Notes: a model not told the origin generated them from the sequence alone. A stretch of DNA of 64,000 nt from Trifolium pratense (GCF_020283565.1 NC_060061.1:32091362-32155361); one strand, 5' to 3'. Positions 33,478-47,550 are shown, counted from the stretch's first letter. Made by a program: numbers and translations.

Positions 33478-33993
33478 TTAATCATTAGTTCAAAATTAAT
33501 TAAGGTTGTGGGGTCAGCTGCCCCCAATCCACATAGTGTGGATCCGTCCCTGCACGGCCTTATTTGCTTTCTCACTCTCTCTCTCTCTTACACACAACAC
33601 AACAACAAACATTGCTGTAAAAAAATAAATAATCTCACTCTGTAACTCCAAATTTAGTTGAGATTAATTCTATAGAAATCTAACTCGATTACGATCATTT
33701 TGGTACTAGTTTGGTGAATTATTGATCAAAATTGAGTTATATGCGAAACTTTGAAGTTGAGATTCGGAGGTAGATTTTGTGCAGAATTTGGGGGACAAAA
33801 TCCAAAAAATTATATAATAGAAGAGTAAAATGACAAAATCCAAAAAATTATATAATAAAAAGGTAAAATTCTGATTTATTCAAAATACGGGATGTAAAAC
33901 TGCATTTAAGCATAAATCTAAAAAGCAAACTGTCGACAAAGTGAGAAGAAAAGAGAGGGAAAGAGAAAGCGCAGACAAAACCGAAAAAGAAGG

Positions 33994-36900
33994 ATGGAGA
34001 CTCTGAAAGCAGCGATTCCAAATGAACTAAAACAATCAATTAGGGATAGCAGCAATGTAGAAGATACTCTTCGCGATACTTGTTCTTCTCTTCATCAATT
34101 CTTTCTTCATTTTCAACCATTTCACCAGGTAGGTACTATACTATACTTTCTCCCATTTCAAAAAAAACCCTAATTTCTCGCTATAATTACTCTTTTGCTG
34201 TTTTCAGGTGGTGACTGAACTTGCCGACCCAAGCTATGCACTGTGCGGTAAGAGTAAAGAAGCTTCTTTGGAATATAAGCAGCTTGGTAATCAATGCTTC
34301 TTCGACGCTGATTATGTCAAGGCTCTGGATTATTATACTCAGGTCTAATTATTGCATTATCACTTTATCAAATGATTCAAATCTCCTACTTTCATTTTCA
34401 TAGTTGAATATTTGTTACGGATTATAAAAAAAGTGATTTTTAAATTTACTAATATAGAGATTAAATTTTGGAGATCTTTAAAAAAAGTTTAAGTTGTTTT
34501 GTTTTTATTTACCATGATAATTTTTTTTAGAAAAATCGGTTATGAAAAAATGATCTTTTGGAGAAGTTACTTAAAACAGTTTCTCATTTGAAGCAATTTT
34601 TAGATTATTTTTTTTCAGATTCTTATTTGTTTATTTAAAAATCTTCAGTCAAAAACTTCTAAAAGTGATTTTTTTTTTTTTGAAAAGTGATTTTTATGTC
34701 ACAAATCCTAGCTCAACCGGCAGAAATGTTGAAATTGTTAGGTCAGATGCCATGATCAGGGTTCGAACTCCGGTCCCTCTACTTTGTGTGTGAGAGTTTC
34801 CAATGTCTTGCCATTTTGTCTATTTACCCAAAAAAAGTGATTTTTTTCACCAAAAAAACTGCTAAAGCCAGGCTCTGAAAGAGCGTGCCAATAATTGCTC
34901 TGCAATGAAATTGTTAATTCCAAGTTTTAACCGTAATGGAACTGAACTGTTTTTTCTTTTTGAATTTGATTCATTAATAATACAATTCCTTACTCTATTT
35001 TTGTAATTTGAGATGTAGGCATTGCGCAGGGCTCCTTTTGAAGTTGGTGACATGAAAACTAATCTGGTTGCAACATTGTATATCAATCGAGCTATTGTAT
35101 TGCATGTAAGTTCCATTTTAATGTTAGCCTTAACCTAACTACACTCGCAATCACTTTTTTATGAAATACAAGGCTTGATGTAATTTCTATTTATGCATGT
35201 GTGTGCCCTGCAGAAAATGAATCTTTTAGTAGAATGTTTGCGAGACTGCAATCGAGCTCTTCAGATATGTCCAAGCTATGCAAAGGTGTGTGTTGCTTCA
35301 GTTACCTTTTTGCAGTCATAGTTTATTTGTTTTATGTATTCGTATCAGGTTTGTGTTGATATGTGCAATAGATGTTTATAGACTAAATCAGTTATGAGTG
35401 ATTAAAAAATATCATTAGCTTCTGTTCTCAGTACTTCCTGATAGAAATTGGAAACACCCACACATCTCTGCATGTGTATGTATTAAGTTTGTTCTGACAT
35501 GTGGAATAAATGTTTGTAGATTAAGTTGTTTGTGAGTGGTTAAAGAAATATGGTTTACTTTTTTTTTTCTCTTATAGAGAGAGATGTATCTATGTATGAG
35601 TTAAGCCATCAAAACAAAGCAATTGGTTTTCTTTTACCAAGTTTATTGGGGTTGGCATTGATATCACTTACAAAGTTACAAACTTGGTAATTTGAAAGAT
35701 GTGTATTTTGACATTCTTTCCTTCCTCATCCTAATGATCAGTCTCTGTCGCGACACAAATTTTCAGGTTTGTTGTGTGTATTGATGTTTGCTGTAGTTGT
35801 CTATTCTAAAGAATAAGGATGCAAGCTTGAATTCTAGTTTTTATTCTTCTTTTGATAATTCTATTATTCTGGCATCAGGCATGGTATAGGAGAGGAAAGG
35901 CAAATGTGTCATTGGGAAATAATAGAGATGCGATCTGCGACTTAAATATAGCTAAGAGTGTCGAATCATCAACAGGTGGGAAGAGACAAGTAGAAAGCGA
36001 GCTGAAAATTATCTTAGACCAATCCAAAGGCACAAATATAGTAGTACAGCCGCAATATAAGGAGAACAGCTTGAGTACAGTGGGTAAGAAGCTTTCCTTG
36101 TTAAGCAACTGGCAAATTAGTCTAGGCTTTGTTGAGTGCACTTTCTTTATAGTAATATCATTTGAAGTATATTTAAAAAGTAACGTGTTGCACTTTGAAT
36201 TCATCATGTTTCACTTTTGGATTCTGTGTAATCCTTTGGTTTGTTTGTGTTTTTCCTTTTTATGTCCAAAAGATATATGTCTGTAATCATTTATTAATCA
36301 TGCCGAAACCCAGAAATGTACTTCAATCCTGGAAACAGTATGTTGATGTAAAACACATGTGGAGATGAGCCTATAGTAGGTATTTATAGGGTTGCAGAGG
36401 AAGGATTACACTATTTATGTAGGTTTAGAGCTTGAGATGCCAATTCAATCTTGGATACCTTTAAGGGAAAACAATTGCCCAAAATTAAGCCTGACAAAAT
36501 AGTTCTGAAGGCAAAAGACTGGAAAATGAATGAACTAGGGTTAAGTGATCAACTCAAGAAACTTAGCCAAGACACTGTTTTCCTTATTGAATTAAATTAT
36601 GCACCTTATCTGGACTGGGGAGAACAACTCACCGTTTTGGAGCAGGAATTGACTTAAGCTTCCCCTTGAAACCCCCCATGCTTTTATTTAAACACGCAGC
36701 TTCCTTTCTCTTTATATGTTGCTTTTCCATCCCTAAAAAGCCTTCAAAATATCACTTGCATACATCAAGAGGACCTTACTTTATTCTTCTCACTTGCATA
36801 CATGAAATGTGTGCAAATGTTTGAGATCGTATGTATGCTAGACGAGTTAGAGGTGTTTCTTGAACTAACCCTTCTCCATTCTCTCAGATCTTTACCTCAG

Positions 36901-39900
36901 TAACTAATTCACATCAAATGCTTCACTTTGATCCCATATTAAGAAACTAGTGTGCTAGAGAACTTCAATCAAAGACTTCTAATATGTAAACCTGTTCGGA
37001 AACAATTAGGGCCTTCTTGTCGGTAACATTTTGTTTGCCCTGACCTGACCGCTATTCAATGCTCTTTTACATCTGGTGTAATTCACACGTACTCTTTACT
37101 TTGTGTAGTCCTTCCTTGCATATAATTATGAAACCTCCATTTAATTTTTCTCTCTTTTTGCGATAGTAAGATAAGATAGTACGGTGCATTTTTGGCAGGT
37201 GAGATGCCTCAAATAAAGCTGCGGAGTGTCTCCACGCCTGATAAAGGACGAGGCATGGTGCCGTCGCATGATGTTTCACCAGGTTCGTTGGTTCATGCTG
37301 AAGAACCTTATGCTACAGTAAGAAACAGCTATTTTCTTTGTAATATTAAGTTTATTTTAAACTTCTTACGCATGTTAGATGCACAATGCTTTTAAATACT
37401 CAAATCGAAAGTAGAAATATGTGTTTACACAATCTTACAAATTTAGGGAAATGATTGCTTCAATTGGAGGCAAGCACAAGGGGTTCCATTGCAAATGATC
37501 TGTCATTTATCATTTTTTTAATGCCTGATTTTCTTTCCAGAAAACTGGAGACTCCTGACCTCCCTTAGAACTGTAATTAGCAGCAGTTCAGATCTCAAAG
37601 TTGTAACCCAACTAATTCAAAGAAATTCACACTTGTCATCTATAATAACTACAAGAGTTTGCTTCTTATATTAGCAAATTTGTAAGCAAATAGGAACATG
37701 ATTTTTGTTGTCCGCAACTTATAACTTATAAGCATTAATCGGCAGTCTTGTTGAGATCAATAGGTTTGTTTAACTGGACAGTGTTTTTCTTTTCCAGATA
37801 ATATTAAAGCAATGTCGAGAAACTCATTGCCATTATTGCTTTAATGACCTACCTGCTGATAGAGTTCCTTGTATATCATGTTCAATACCATTGTATTGCT
37901 CCCAGCAATGCCAGATAAAGGCAGGTGGGGAAATGTTCAGGATTTCCACAGAAGATAGTAATATTCTTAAAAACTTACCCGGTGATATTGGAAAATATGC
38001 TGCTGAAGTGATTCAATACAATGATTGTGAACAAAAGATTGATGATGTTACTGAACATAAACATGAATGTCAAGGGGTACATTGGCCTGCTGTACTGCCT
38101 TCTGAGATAGTTTTGGCCGGCCGAGTTGTAGCCAAGTTTCTGTCGAAGAGCTCGTCTGGAGATATCGCAAGTTTTGTGGAAAATCTGGTATGTTTTAATT
38201 GCTTGCATTTCTGTTAGTTGATTGCATCATTGTAATTTGATTATGAGTATCTGTATGCTTACAGCTTCTATCCTTACTGTGCAGGAACTTTCTCATTGTT
38301 ATGAACATATGCCATTTGAAAGTAAATTGGATTCACATATATACGCCATTGTATTGTTATATTGTCTTAAACACTCTTATGGAACTATGTTTTCCATCGA
38401 CGGAATCTCTATATCACAGGTTGTTATATTATCTTAAACACTCTTATGGACTATGTTTTCCATCAAAATAACAATCATATCATAACCGAACCATCATAAA
38501 CCTTGTATAGCAAAATACTTGTCCAATACGACAGGGCAAGTATTTGTTGTTGAAGAAATCAATTTATTATGATATTTTTTGTATTTAATCATTACAATAA
38601 TCACTCATAATAAAGTTTCATCTTGTTTTGTCAATACAGGTTGTCATAGTTATATCTCAGATTAAAGTGAATTGTATGACTGTTGTTCGTTTAAAATCAA
38701 TAGACGCTCATGGACTGTCAGATCAATCTGGAGGATTTACATTTCATTCCAGTGTACATTTAACTAGTAATGTGGAACAGGTATATGTTTCGCTGCACAT
38801 ATATTATCAATTTGTTGCATCTTTTTCTTTCTTTCTTTATACATTTATTTGCTTGTTCTATATTTACACAATTTTCTCTGCAAATCCTGCTAAGATAGTT
38901 TAGACATCGTTGGTGATGGCAAGTTATTTTGGTGATATCCTTCTTGATTCTGAGCCATATTCCGTTATATCTCCCAGGTCAGAGTGGGTAAAGCTATTTA
39001 TAAAGCTGGCAGTTTATTCAATCATTCTTGCCAACCAAATGTTCATGCATATTTTCTTTCACGCACACTCTATTTACGAACAACAAAAGTTGTAGCAGCT
39101 GGGTGTCAGCTGGAATTGTCTTATGGTCCACAGGTAACTTAATTTTGGTAATTACACTTGTCATTCTTATTACTTGTTTGAGAGTTCAGTTGTGAATCAT
39201 GTCTATACATTTTTCTCAATATAGAAAGCCAATAATCAAGAATTCCTAAATTTGTACTGAAATATTGGTACAGCGTGCATTATGATATAAAGCACATAAA
39301 CTTATTTTATACAAAGAGTTAGGTCAGATATTGTTATTGACTTGTTGTAACTACTAGTACAAGCCCAACCCCACTAATAGGAGATTGTTGCGACTACTGA
39401 TCATCCCATAGAAAAAATGGAGTCATTGCCCACATAAAATTAAAGGAAAGTATTAAAGAAATTATATACCAAATGAATCATACACTTCTATAGCCTCACA
39501 TGAGTAGCATTGACCCCAATCCTGGCATACTGACCATTTTGAAGCAATTGTAACAACTGTTGAGCTTTTAGCAAACCTCCCTAGTTACATGAGTTGTATT
39601 TGCACAGCACATGGGTTACGATCATTTCCACTCAACATGGAGGAAAATAAAAAGCAAAACATGGAAGAAATGTTTGTTTCATCAGACTTTCAACAATCAA
39701 GTCTGCTGCTTGTTCAATGATTCAATATACAAATATAGTTATTGTCAAAAAAATAAAATAATATTCTGTTTGATATATAAAATTCAATTTGATATACAAA
39801 TATAGTTCTGTTTTGCAGGTTGGGTTGTGGGATTGTAAAGATCGCCAAAATTTTCTCAAAGATGAATACGCATTTCATTGTCAATGTGCTGGTTGTTCAG

Positions 39901-41942
39901 AAGTTAATCTATCTGACATTGTCATCAATGCTTTTCGTTGTGTCAAACCAAATTGTTCCGGCGCAGTGTTGGAAAGCAGAGTACTTGAGTGTGAAAAGCA
40001 GAAAATCAAATACTTCCCTATTCCTAACAAAGTAAGCCATTTTGAGGGACATTTATCGATACTTAATTACTACTTTTTCTACATTATAAATGTATTTTGA
40101 GTTGAGTGACTTAGCATTTCCGTGCTGTCACATATGTCGCTCTTTCAGGTTATCAAGAATGATGACATCTATGAAGTATGTCTTCATACATTTAACCAAA
40201 ATGACGCCTCTATTAATATTCAACCTGGATACTGTTTAAAATGTGGTTCTTACTCTGATCTGGAGTCTTCACGTACCACAGTTGATAAAGCCTTAATATG
40301 TATTAAAAGGTACACATTGTTCAATTTGGATCCTAATAACAGATTCTGAACTACAGCTTTTCTCTCACCTCTGAAAATTAATCAGAACTACTATCCAATA
40401 GTTTCCTGTTGGGGGCTAGCTAGATAATACTCCAGTTATCAATCCTGCATAAACTCGTAGTGAATATTAGATGGCTGCTTAATTTTTCAACAGTTTACAG
40501 ACTGAAATATGGAAATGACAGGCTGCAGGATGCAATACAGTCAAAAGACATTTCAAATACTTCCATTTCAGACGCTTTGAGATCTCTTCATTTGCTGAGA
40601 TCAAATTTGCATGCATACAATAAGGTTATTGCAGAGGTGAGTTCAAGCCTTCACAAAAAGCTCTGCATCCTAAGTACAGTTCTCATATGTTTGTTGTGTC
40701 AATACTCCAACTGTGTGTATTTTGGGAAGACCAGGAGGGGAATCCAGTTAAAAAATTGCAAGACTCGGAATGCTGACACTGTTTGATAATTCTTAAACAT
40801 TGAATTTAACAAATCCAATGACATAAGTTGAAAGTAATCATGAGAAAAGGTGTCATGATTTTAAAAAAATGATTGATGCTTCATATAATTACTCCATTTT
40901 ACCATGTAATATATATATATTTCAAAATCTAGATAAACACCAACTATTAGATTACATACGATTGACAAATGCTTGATTGGTCTCTACAAAAAATAATGGA
41001 ATATTTCATATTTTATTACTAGTCTTAAACTGTATATTGAAATAGAAATTACACTCCTTACCAAAAAAAAGAAATAGAAATCTCACTTGTAGTTGGACTA
41101 TTAATTAGTTGTCAAATAAATATAAGAGACTAAATTAAAATTACGGAGAATCAAATTACATTTATCATGATTCTCCTACAATCTCAAAATTGGCATGCAT
41201 GATAATATCACACAATTCACCACATTTTTTTAGTAGCTTTTTTTTTTGTTTTGTTCTGCAAAAGCGTTCCCGTGAAGTTTGGTTAAAAGATTTCTTGAAC
41301 TCAAAATACACTAATCCAAACACACTCAATGATAGGATGTGTGAAACTTCATGTTTATGCTTTATACAATGTTATTAATGGTGTTGTCAAGTGTCCAATA
41401 CTTAATAGTGTAAGTAGATCTCCGCCCATGTTTGTATGACCTCTATTGAACGGGAGGGAATGTGATTTACAAACAAGGTCCCGTGTTTCGAATATGATGG
41501 TGTAACTTTCATTTTCCTTTACATGATCTTCTGTGTGCAGGCAGAAGACAACATAGCCCAAGCTTTTTGTTTAGTGGGAGAATTACAATTATCCGTGGAT
41601 CATTGTAAAGCATCTATTCAGGTCATATTTATTTTTGACTTGTATTGTGTTGTGTTTGAGTGAATGCATTTCAAACATGGTTATCAATTAATCCGATTTT
41701 TAAAGTATGATGACTAAAGTAATTCATTCTTTTGTCCGTTGCAGATTCTGGAGAAGCTATATGATCCTGATGATATTGTTATTGCTTATGAACTTGTGAA
41801 GCTTTCGTCCGTCCAACTTTCCTTGGGTGATGATAGTGCTGTCGACAGTATTAGTCGGATAGGTGCTATCTTCTCGCGTTATTATGGACTTCATGCAGAC
41901 TTGGTCTTTCCCTATCTTCAGTACCTTAGGAGAGAAATTTAG
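33994..41942 (+). CDS. SET/MYND-domain TPR protein (SMYD4-like / At1g33400 type), complete
   Basis: Fifteen coding exons: 33994-34128, 34208-34342, 35019-35105, 35214-35285, 35879-36083, 37199-37317, 37798-38187, 38285-38419, 38640-38780, 38978-39133, 39819-40031, 40149-40309, 40501-40636, 41541-41621, 41745-41942. All phases agree and give 787 aa, close to the Arabidopsis relative. The N-terminal third has TPR helices (YKQLGNQCFFDADYVKALDYY; AWYRRGKANVSLG). The SET domain starts at about residue 235 (KLRSVSTPDKGRGMV) and is split by a MYND zinc finger (CHYCF...CISC...YCSQQC...HKHEC). The SET core follows (GSLFNHSCQPN; LELSYGP), then a post-SET Cys cluster (FHCQCAGC). SET/MYND proteins are lysine methyltransferase-like; the plant substrate is not known to me. 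No damage is seen. The context is a SINE in intron 2 and a gypsy element 627 bp past the stop. Confidence 0.93.
34696..34832 (+). mobile_element. tRNA-derived SINE in SET-gene intron 2, 137 bp
   Basis: A pol III A-box-like TAGCTCAACCGGCAGA is followed by a B-box GGGTTCGAACTCC about 40 bp later and a T-rich 3' tail region. A perfect 13-bp duplication AAAAGTGATTTTT borders it (34683-34695 and 34833-34845), in the range usual for target-primed insertion. It lies in the same orientation as the host gene. Confidence 0.85.
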
Positions 41943-42193
41943 AATTTTCAGTGACTGCTCTCCATGCAAATGTTTTTCCAGAAAAGTGAGCTGTGAAGTA
42001 ATAGAAAGATCGTCAATCACAGCTCAAATGACAGGTTATTTTGATATAAAAGATCTACAATAGTCAACAGCCTCAAGAAAAATTACTCAATCTTAATCCG
42101 AGCAGCTCGGCAGTCAGTGATGATATGGTTAAATTTAAATTAAAAGGGGAGGAGGATATATATTTTAAATTTCTCCTCAAAATCTGTTTGGAT

Positions 42194-42380
42194 GAAATTT
42201 GAGGCTTTCTGTAATGAGAAGGGGTCACACCTTTGGTTCTCAAGGAAAATTGTTAATTGTTTCGAGTTATAACACCATAACTGCATGGAATTTGAGGCTT
42301 GTTGTAATGAGAAGGGGTTACACCTTTGGTTCTCAAGGAAAATTGTTAATTGTTGCAAGTTATAACACTATAACTACAAT
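42194..42380 (+). repeat. 93-bp tandem duplication downstream of the SET gene
   Basis: Two copies of a unit start at about 42201 and 42294. Both contain GTAATGAGAAGGGGT, ACACCTTTGGTTCTCAAGG, AAAATTGTTAATTGTT and GTTATAACAC. A handful of differences separate them. The region is probably 3' untranslated or just downstream sequence. Confidence 0.9.
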
Positions 42381-42568
42381 CGAACCGGGGCATTTTTCTT
42401 TCATAACCTAGTTTCATGAATATGGGAAGCATTATAACAGAGAATGAAATATAGGATATAGTGGAAAACTTCTGGTGGCTGTTGAAAAAGCTAAAGGAAA
42501 CAAGTTATGCTTAGTAGGATCTAGGAACTATTTTTAACTAATAAAGATAACAAGGTAAAATTATCTAT

Positions 42569-42963
42569 TGATAGATCTCTGTGTAATTTGATGAATGTAA
42601 CAGTATGTAAGGAATGAAAATAGGAAATAAAGCTTTTATTAATAATATGGAAGGTTCGATACAGACTTGCAAATAGCATAAAAGAAGGAAACAAACTATC
42701 AGCAAATGCTAATAGCCCTGTAAGCACCAAGTGCCTCCTAAGTCACTAACAAAGTGACCCCACCCAAAATAACAGAATTCTAGGATAAAAATCATTATTC
42801 TCTGACTCCACTATATATAACCATCCATCACATGCTTTTCCTTCATTCCTGCGCCACGTCATCATTCACATTTACCTTGCTTTTCTTTCTTTGATATACT
42901 CTCCATACTCTTGGTTTGGGCCCTATTTCAAGGCCCACCTCATTCTGATCCACATTCCTATCA
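42569..42963 (-). repeat. gypsy element 3' LTR
   Basis: 395 bp, TGATAGATCTCTG...CACATTCCTATCA on the + strand. The end of the integrase ORF (stop at 42843) lies inside this LTR. Confidence 0.95.
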
Positions 42964-45900
42964 ATGCCTTCCTCCTTAAATAAAGCCTTGTCCTCAAGGC
43001 TAAAAGTAGGAAACTGTCCTTGCAGAAATTCATTGTCCTCCCATGTGACATCATCCATAGATTTGTCCTTCCATTTAATCAAGCTTTGTTTTACTGTCAC
43101 CCCTTCCTTGACTGTCAGCCGAGACCCTACCACTGCCTCAGGGTACACAGATATGTCATCACTTACCTCCATATCTTTTGGTAATTCCCCTTGTACTTGG
43201 TAGTCTCCCACAGCCTTCTTTAACAAGGACACATGAAAAACTGAATGTATTTTAGACTGTGCTGGCAATTGTAATTGGTAAGCAACAAGCCCCACTTTAG
43301 CTATAATTTTAAAAGGACCATAAAAACGTGCAGCAAGCTTTTGATTAATCCTTCGTACCACTGATTGCTGCCTGTGAGGCCTTAGTTTAAGAAACACCCA
43401 TTCTCCAACTTCAAAGGATAAGTCTCTTCTCTTCTTGTTTGCATAACTAGCCATCTGCTCTTGAGCTTTTAAAAGATGAAGTTTAAGTTGTTGCAAAGCT
43501 TCGTCCCTGTCAGAAAGTTCCATAGCCACAGCAGCCACCTTTGTCTCATTGGATAAAAACCTCAATATAGTGGGAGGAGGTCTGCCATAAACAGCTTCAA
43601 AAGGAGTCTTACCAATAGAGATATGGTAAGTAGAATTATACCAATATTCTGCCCAAGGAATCCACTGTGACCAAGATTTTGGCTGATCAGAAGCAAAACA
43701 TCGCAGATAGCTTTCTAAACATCTATTAATCACTTCAGTTTGTCCATCCGTTTCTGGATGGTAAGATGAGCTCATCTTCAATTTGGTTCCCTGCATCTTA
43801 AACAGTTCCAGCCAGAAATGACTAACAAAAATTGGATCCCTATCACTGATGAGTGATTTTGGAATTCCATGGAGGCGCACTACTTCTTTAGCAAAAAGTT
43901 CAGCAATGGATTTTGCTGTATATGGATGCTTCAACAAGATAAAATGGCTGTACTTAGACAACCTATCTACAACCACCAATACAGCATCATATCCTTTAGA
44001 TTTCGGAAGGCCAGTAATGAAGTCTAAGGATAAGTCTTCCCAGATGGCATTGGGAATAGGCAGGGGCTGTAACAAACCACCAGGAGTAGTAGCAGAATAC
44101 TTCTGCCTCTGACAAGTGTCACAAGCTCTAACAAAGTTTCTTACACTTTTCTGCATCCCTACCCAATACAGAGTGTCTGCCAATCATCTATATGTTCGAA
44201 GGAATCCAGAATGACCCCCAGATGGAGTACTATGAAATTCTTCTAACAATAAAGGAATGGAGGGAGATTTGGATGACAACACTAACCTGTCATGATAAAA
44301 CAACACACCATGTTTGACAGCAAAACCAGGTTTAGCATCAGGATTCGTTTGTAATTCTTGAATCAGTTTTTGAATTTCAGTATCATTATGAACTTCATCT
44401 AGTAGTTTCTTGCTATCCACCCATTGAGGATAAGACAATAAAGTCTTAAGCTCAATATCATCATAGCATCTAGACAGTGCATCAGCTGCCTTATTCTCCA
44501 TGCCTGGCTTGAATTTGACTTCAAATTGATACCCTAGTAACTTTGCTAGCCATCCTTGCTGATCAGGAGAGGTGATACGTTGTTGGAGAAAATGTTTGAG
44601 ACTTTTATGATCTGTGTAAACTGTGAATTGTTTACCCAAAAGATAATGCCTCCAATGCTGAATACACAAAACTAAGGCCATCAATTCCTTTTCATAAATT
44701 GATTTGGCTAAGTTGCCTTCAGACAGAGCTTTGCTGAAAAATGCTATAGGTTTCCTCTGTTGCATAAGCACTGCACCTATTCCCCTGCCTGATGCATCAC
44801 ATTCCACTTCAAATGGTATTTCAAAATTGGGAAGTACTAGAACAGGAGGTGATGTCATAATTTGTTTCAGAACATTAAAAGCAATTGTAGCTTCTGACCC
44901 CCACACAAAGCTATCCTTCTTAGTCAATTCAGTCAAAGGTTTAGCTAGTTTTCCATAATTTCTGATGAACTTCCTATAGTACCCTGTCAAACCAAGGAAA
45001 CCCCGTACTCCCTTGACATTTTTTGGTTCAGGCCACTCTAACATACATTTGATTTTTTCAGGGTCTACAGAAACTCCTTCTCCTGATATAATGTGTCCAA
45101 GATAATCTATCTGTTTACAGCCAAACTTACACTTAGCCTTATTTGCTACAAATTGGTTTGACAACAAAATAGAGAGGACTTGATGCAAATGTGTCTGGTG
45201 TTCTTTCACATTCTTACTATATATCAAAATGTCATCAAAAAATACCAGGACAAATTTTCTCAAAAAAGGTCTGAAGATGTCATTCATGGTGGATTGAAAA
45301 GTGGCTGGAGCGTTCATTAGTCCAAAAGGCATGACTAAATACTCATAGTGGCCGTTGTGTGTTCTAAAAGCTGTTTTGTGTATGTCATCATCATGTACTC
45401 TAATTTGGTGATAACCAGATTTAAGGTCTATTTTGGAAAAAATATTTGAACCATACAACTCATCAAGCAACTCATCTACTATGGGAATAGGGTACTTATC
45501 TGGAATTGTTGCTTTATTTAGAGCTCTATAATCCACACACATCCTCCAACTCTTGTCTTTCTTTTTCACCAGAATCACAGGGCTTGAATATTCACTCATA
45601 CTTTGTCTGATCACACCAGCATTGAGTAACTCAGCTACTTGTCTTTCTATTTCCTCCTTTTGATGGTGAGGGTATCTATATGGCCTGACATTAATTGCTC
45701 CATGACCGGGAAACAATTTAATGTGATGCACTTGAGATCTTTCCGGAGGTAATTGAATTTCATCCTTGAAGACTTCATGAAATTGCTGCAGAATCTCTTC
45801 TAAATCAGAAGGTATTTCACTTGAACTTTCTTTCTCTGTTTGTTGCAGAGACCACCACATCTCAGCACCCATCTTACACTGTTTGTCTTCTAAGAAGGTA

Positions 45901-47501
45901 TTTAAATAGCCTTCAGGTTTGCTACCCTGTCCTTGTAATTTCACCTCCTTTTTGTCCTGCCAAAACTGCATAGACAAGGTTCTCCAATCCATCACCACTT
46001 TGCCCAGAGTACTCAACCAAGCAACTCCCAACACCATATCTAAACCTCCCAACTCCAGTACCAGCGCATCTACCACCACCTCCAAAGGTCCCAGTTGAAT
46101 TTTGACTCCCTTACACATTCCCTTAGAAACAATTTTGTGACCGTCACCTAATTTGATAGATTTTTCTGCTATTGGAGAAACACTCAAACCTAACGCAGTA
46201 GAAATTTGAGGTGAGATGAAATTGTGGCTTGCTCCACTATCAATGAGTACCAACACATCCACATCTTCCACCTTCCCTTCAATCTTCATCGTGCGATAGC
46301 CATTCATGCTTCCCAGCACTCCAAGAGACTTACACTCTACCTCAACTTCTTCTTCCTCCTCAGACACCTCTTCCTCTAGAGAAATAATTTCTCCATCCTC
46401 ATTCATCGTCTCGCCCTCACCCAGAATCAGAACTCGAAGAGCCTTCTCTGGACATTTATGCATCGTCGGATGCCACCGTTCTCCGCATTTGAAACAAAGA
46501 CCCTTAGCACGCCTTTCTACGATTTCATTGTTTTGAAAACTCCGGACGCCCTTCCAAGGACCGCTTCGTCCTGTGGAAGCCATTGAAGAACTGGAATTTG
46601 AGTTAGATCCCGTCGATCCCAATTTCTGATTTAGGTTTGACAAACCCGAATTAGCGGGTCGGTTCGGGTTAGGCCCATATCTCCCTTTATTCATTGACCC
46701 GGCCCACTCATTTTTAATTCCACGATCTTGCACCCCCTTTTTACTCATACCCCTCCCTTCATCTTCATCAACTTCTTTCAATTCATCTTCGACGTCCTTC
46801 GCGATTCTCATCATCTGCATACGACTTAAAGGATTCAAGGTACGAACCCTCCGTCGAATTTGTGGTTTCAAACCACTCATAAAATACCCCAAATATTGTT
46901 CCTCAGGGAGTCGACCCACTTGAGACGATAACAACTCAAACGCCTCAACGTATTCCTCCACACTCCCACTCTGCTTCAGCGTTGCTAGCTCCTCAAACGG
47001 ATTTTCCAGCCTACGGCCTCCATATCGTGCGATTAACGCCCTTTTTAATTTCTCCCAAGTCAGATCATCCTCTGTTTCACGCAAGAGATTGAACCAGTGA
47101 ATGGTTGCTCCCTCCATGCTTAATCGCGCTAGCTTAACACGCATTTCATCCATAGTGTTCTGAACGTCGAAATAGATCTCAGCCCTCGTGATCCAAGCGA
47201 CTGGATCCTCTCCGTCAAACACCGGTAACTTGACCTTCTTTCCAGACAAACGCGATTCCCCCTGTGATTGATCACCAACAGAGTTCACGCTTCCGCCGGA
47301 ATTCACCTCTCTCAATGAACCAAACTGTTTGCTCAGTTCACTCAAGAACTTGCTCTGGTCAAGCATCTGTTGTGAGAATTTTTCGCCCTGATCGTTTAAT
47401 TGCTTAGCGAATTTCTCAAGTGTAACTTGAACGTTCATCACTTGTTCTTCCAACACATCGATACGATCTCCCATTGTTGGTTTAGAACTCTTCTTTGGCA
47501 T
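42843..47501 (-). pseudogene. gypsy gag-pol polyprotein with a single in-frame TGA
   Basis: One frame runs from the ATG at 47501 to 42843 (about 1552 codons), interrupted only by a TGA at 44184-44186. The order is: coiled-coil-like N-terminus; gag (IHWFNLLRE...WEKLKRALIARYG, about residues 95-220); zinc knuckle CFKCGERWHPTMHKC (about 335); protease LIDSGASHNFIS (about 420); RT with YRALNKATIPDKYPIP and FFDDILIYS (about 752); RNase H DASGRGIGAVL (about 902). The integrase H2C2 site (HSTPSGGHSG...CDTCQRQ) is split by the stop, and the DDE core follows (LDFITGLP, SDRDPIF, TEVINRC). The tail ISVYPEAVVGSR...SLIKWKDKSMDDVTWED resembles a chromodomain. The stop sits where Arg is expected (CGA to TGA, a CpG transition). 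All other catalytic motifs look intact. Confidence 0.93.
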
Positions 47502-47550
47502 CTACGAATGGTTATAATGGTGAATAATTGATCCGGCAGGTCGGACCAAT

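Noticed and set aside
33354..33575. Minus-strand frame with repeated FDRIEFDRID
   Set aside because: It is a translation of the 15-bp tandem repeat in a MITE, not a gene.
41190..41561. Extra exon candidates in the long intron between exons 13 and 14 of the SET gene
   Set aside because: The phases across 40636/41541 already agree, and these frames show no family similarity.
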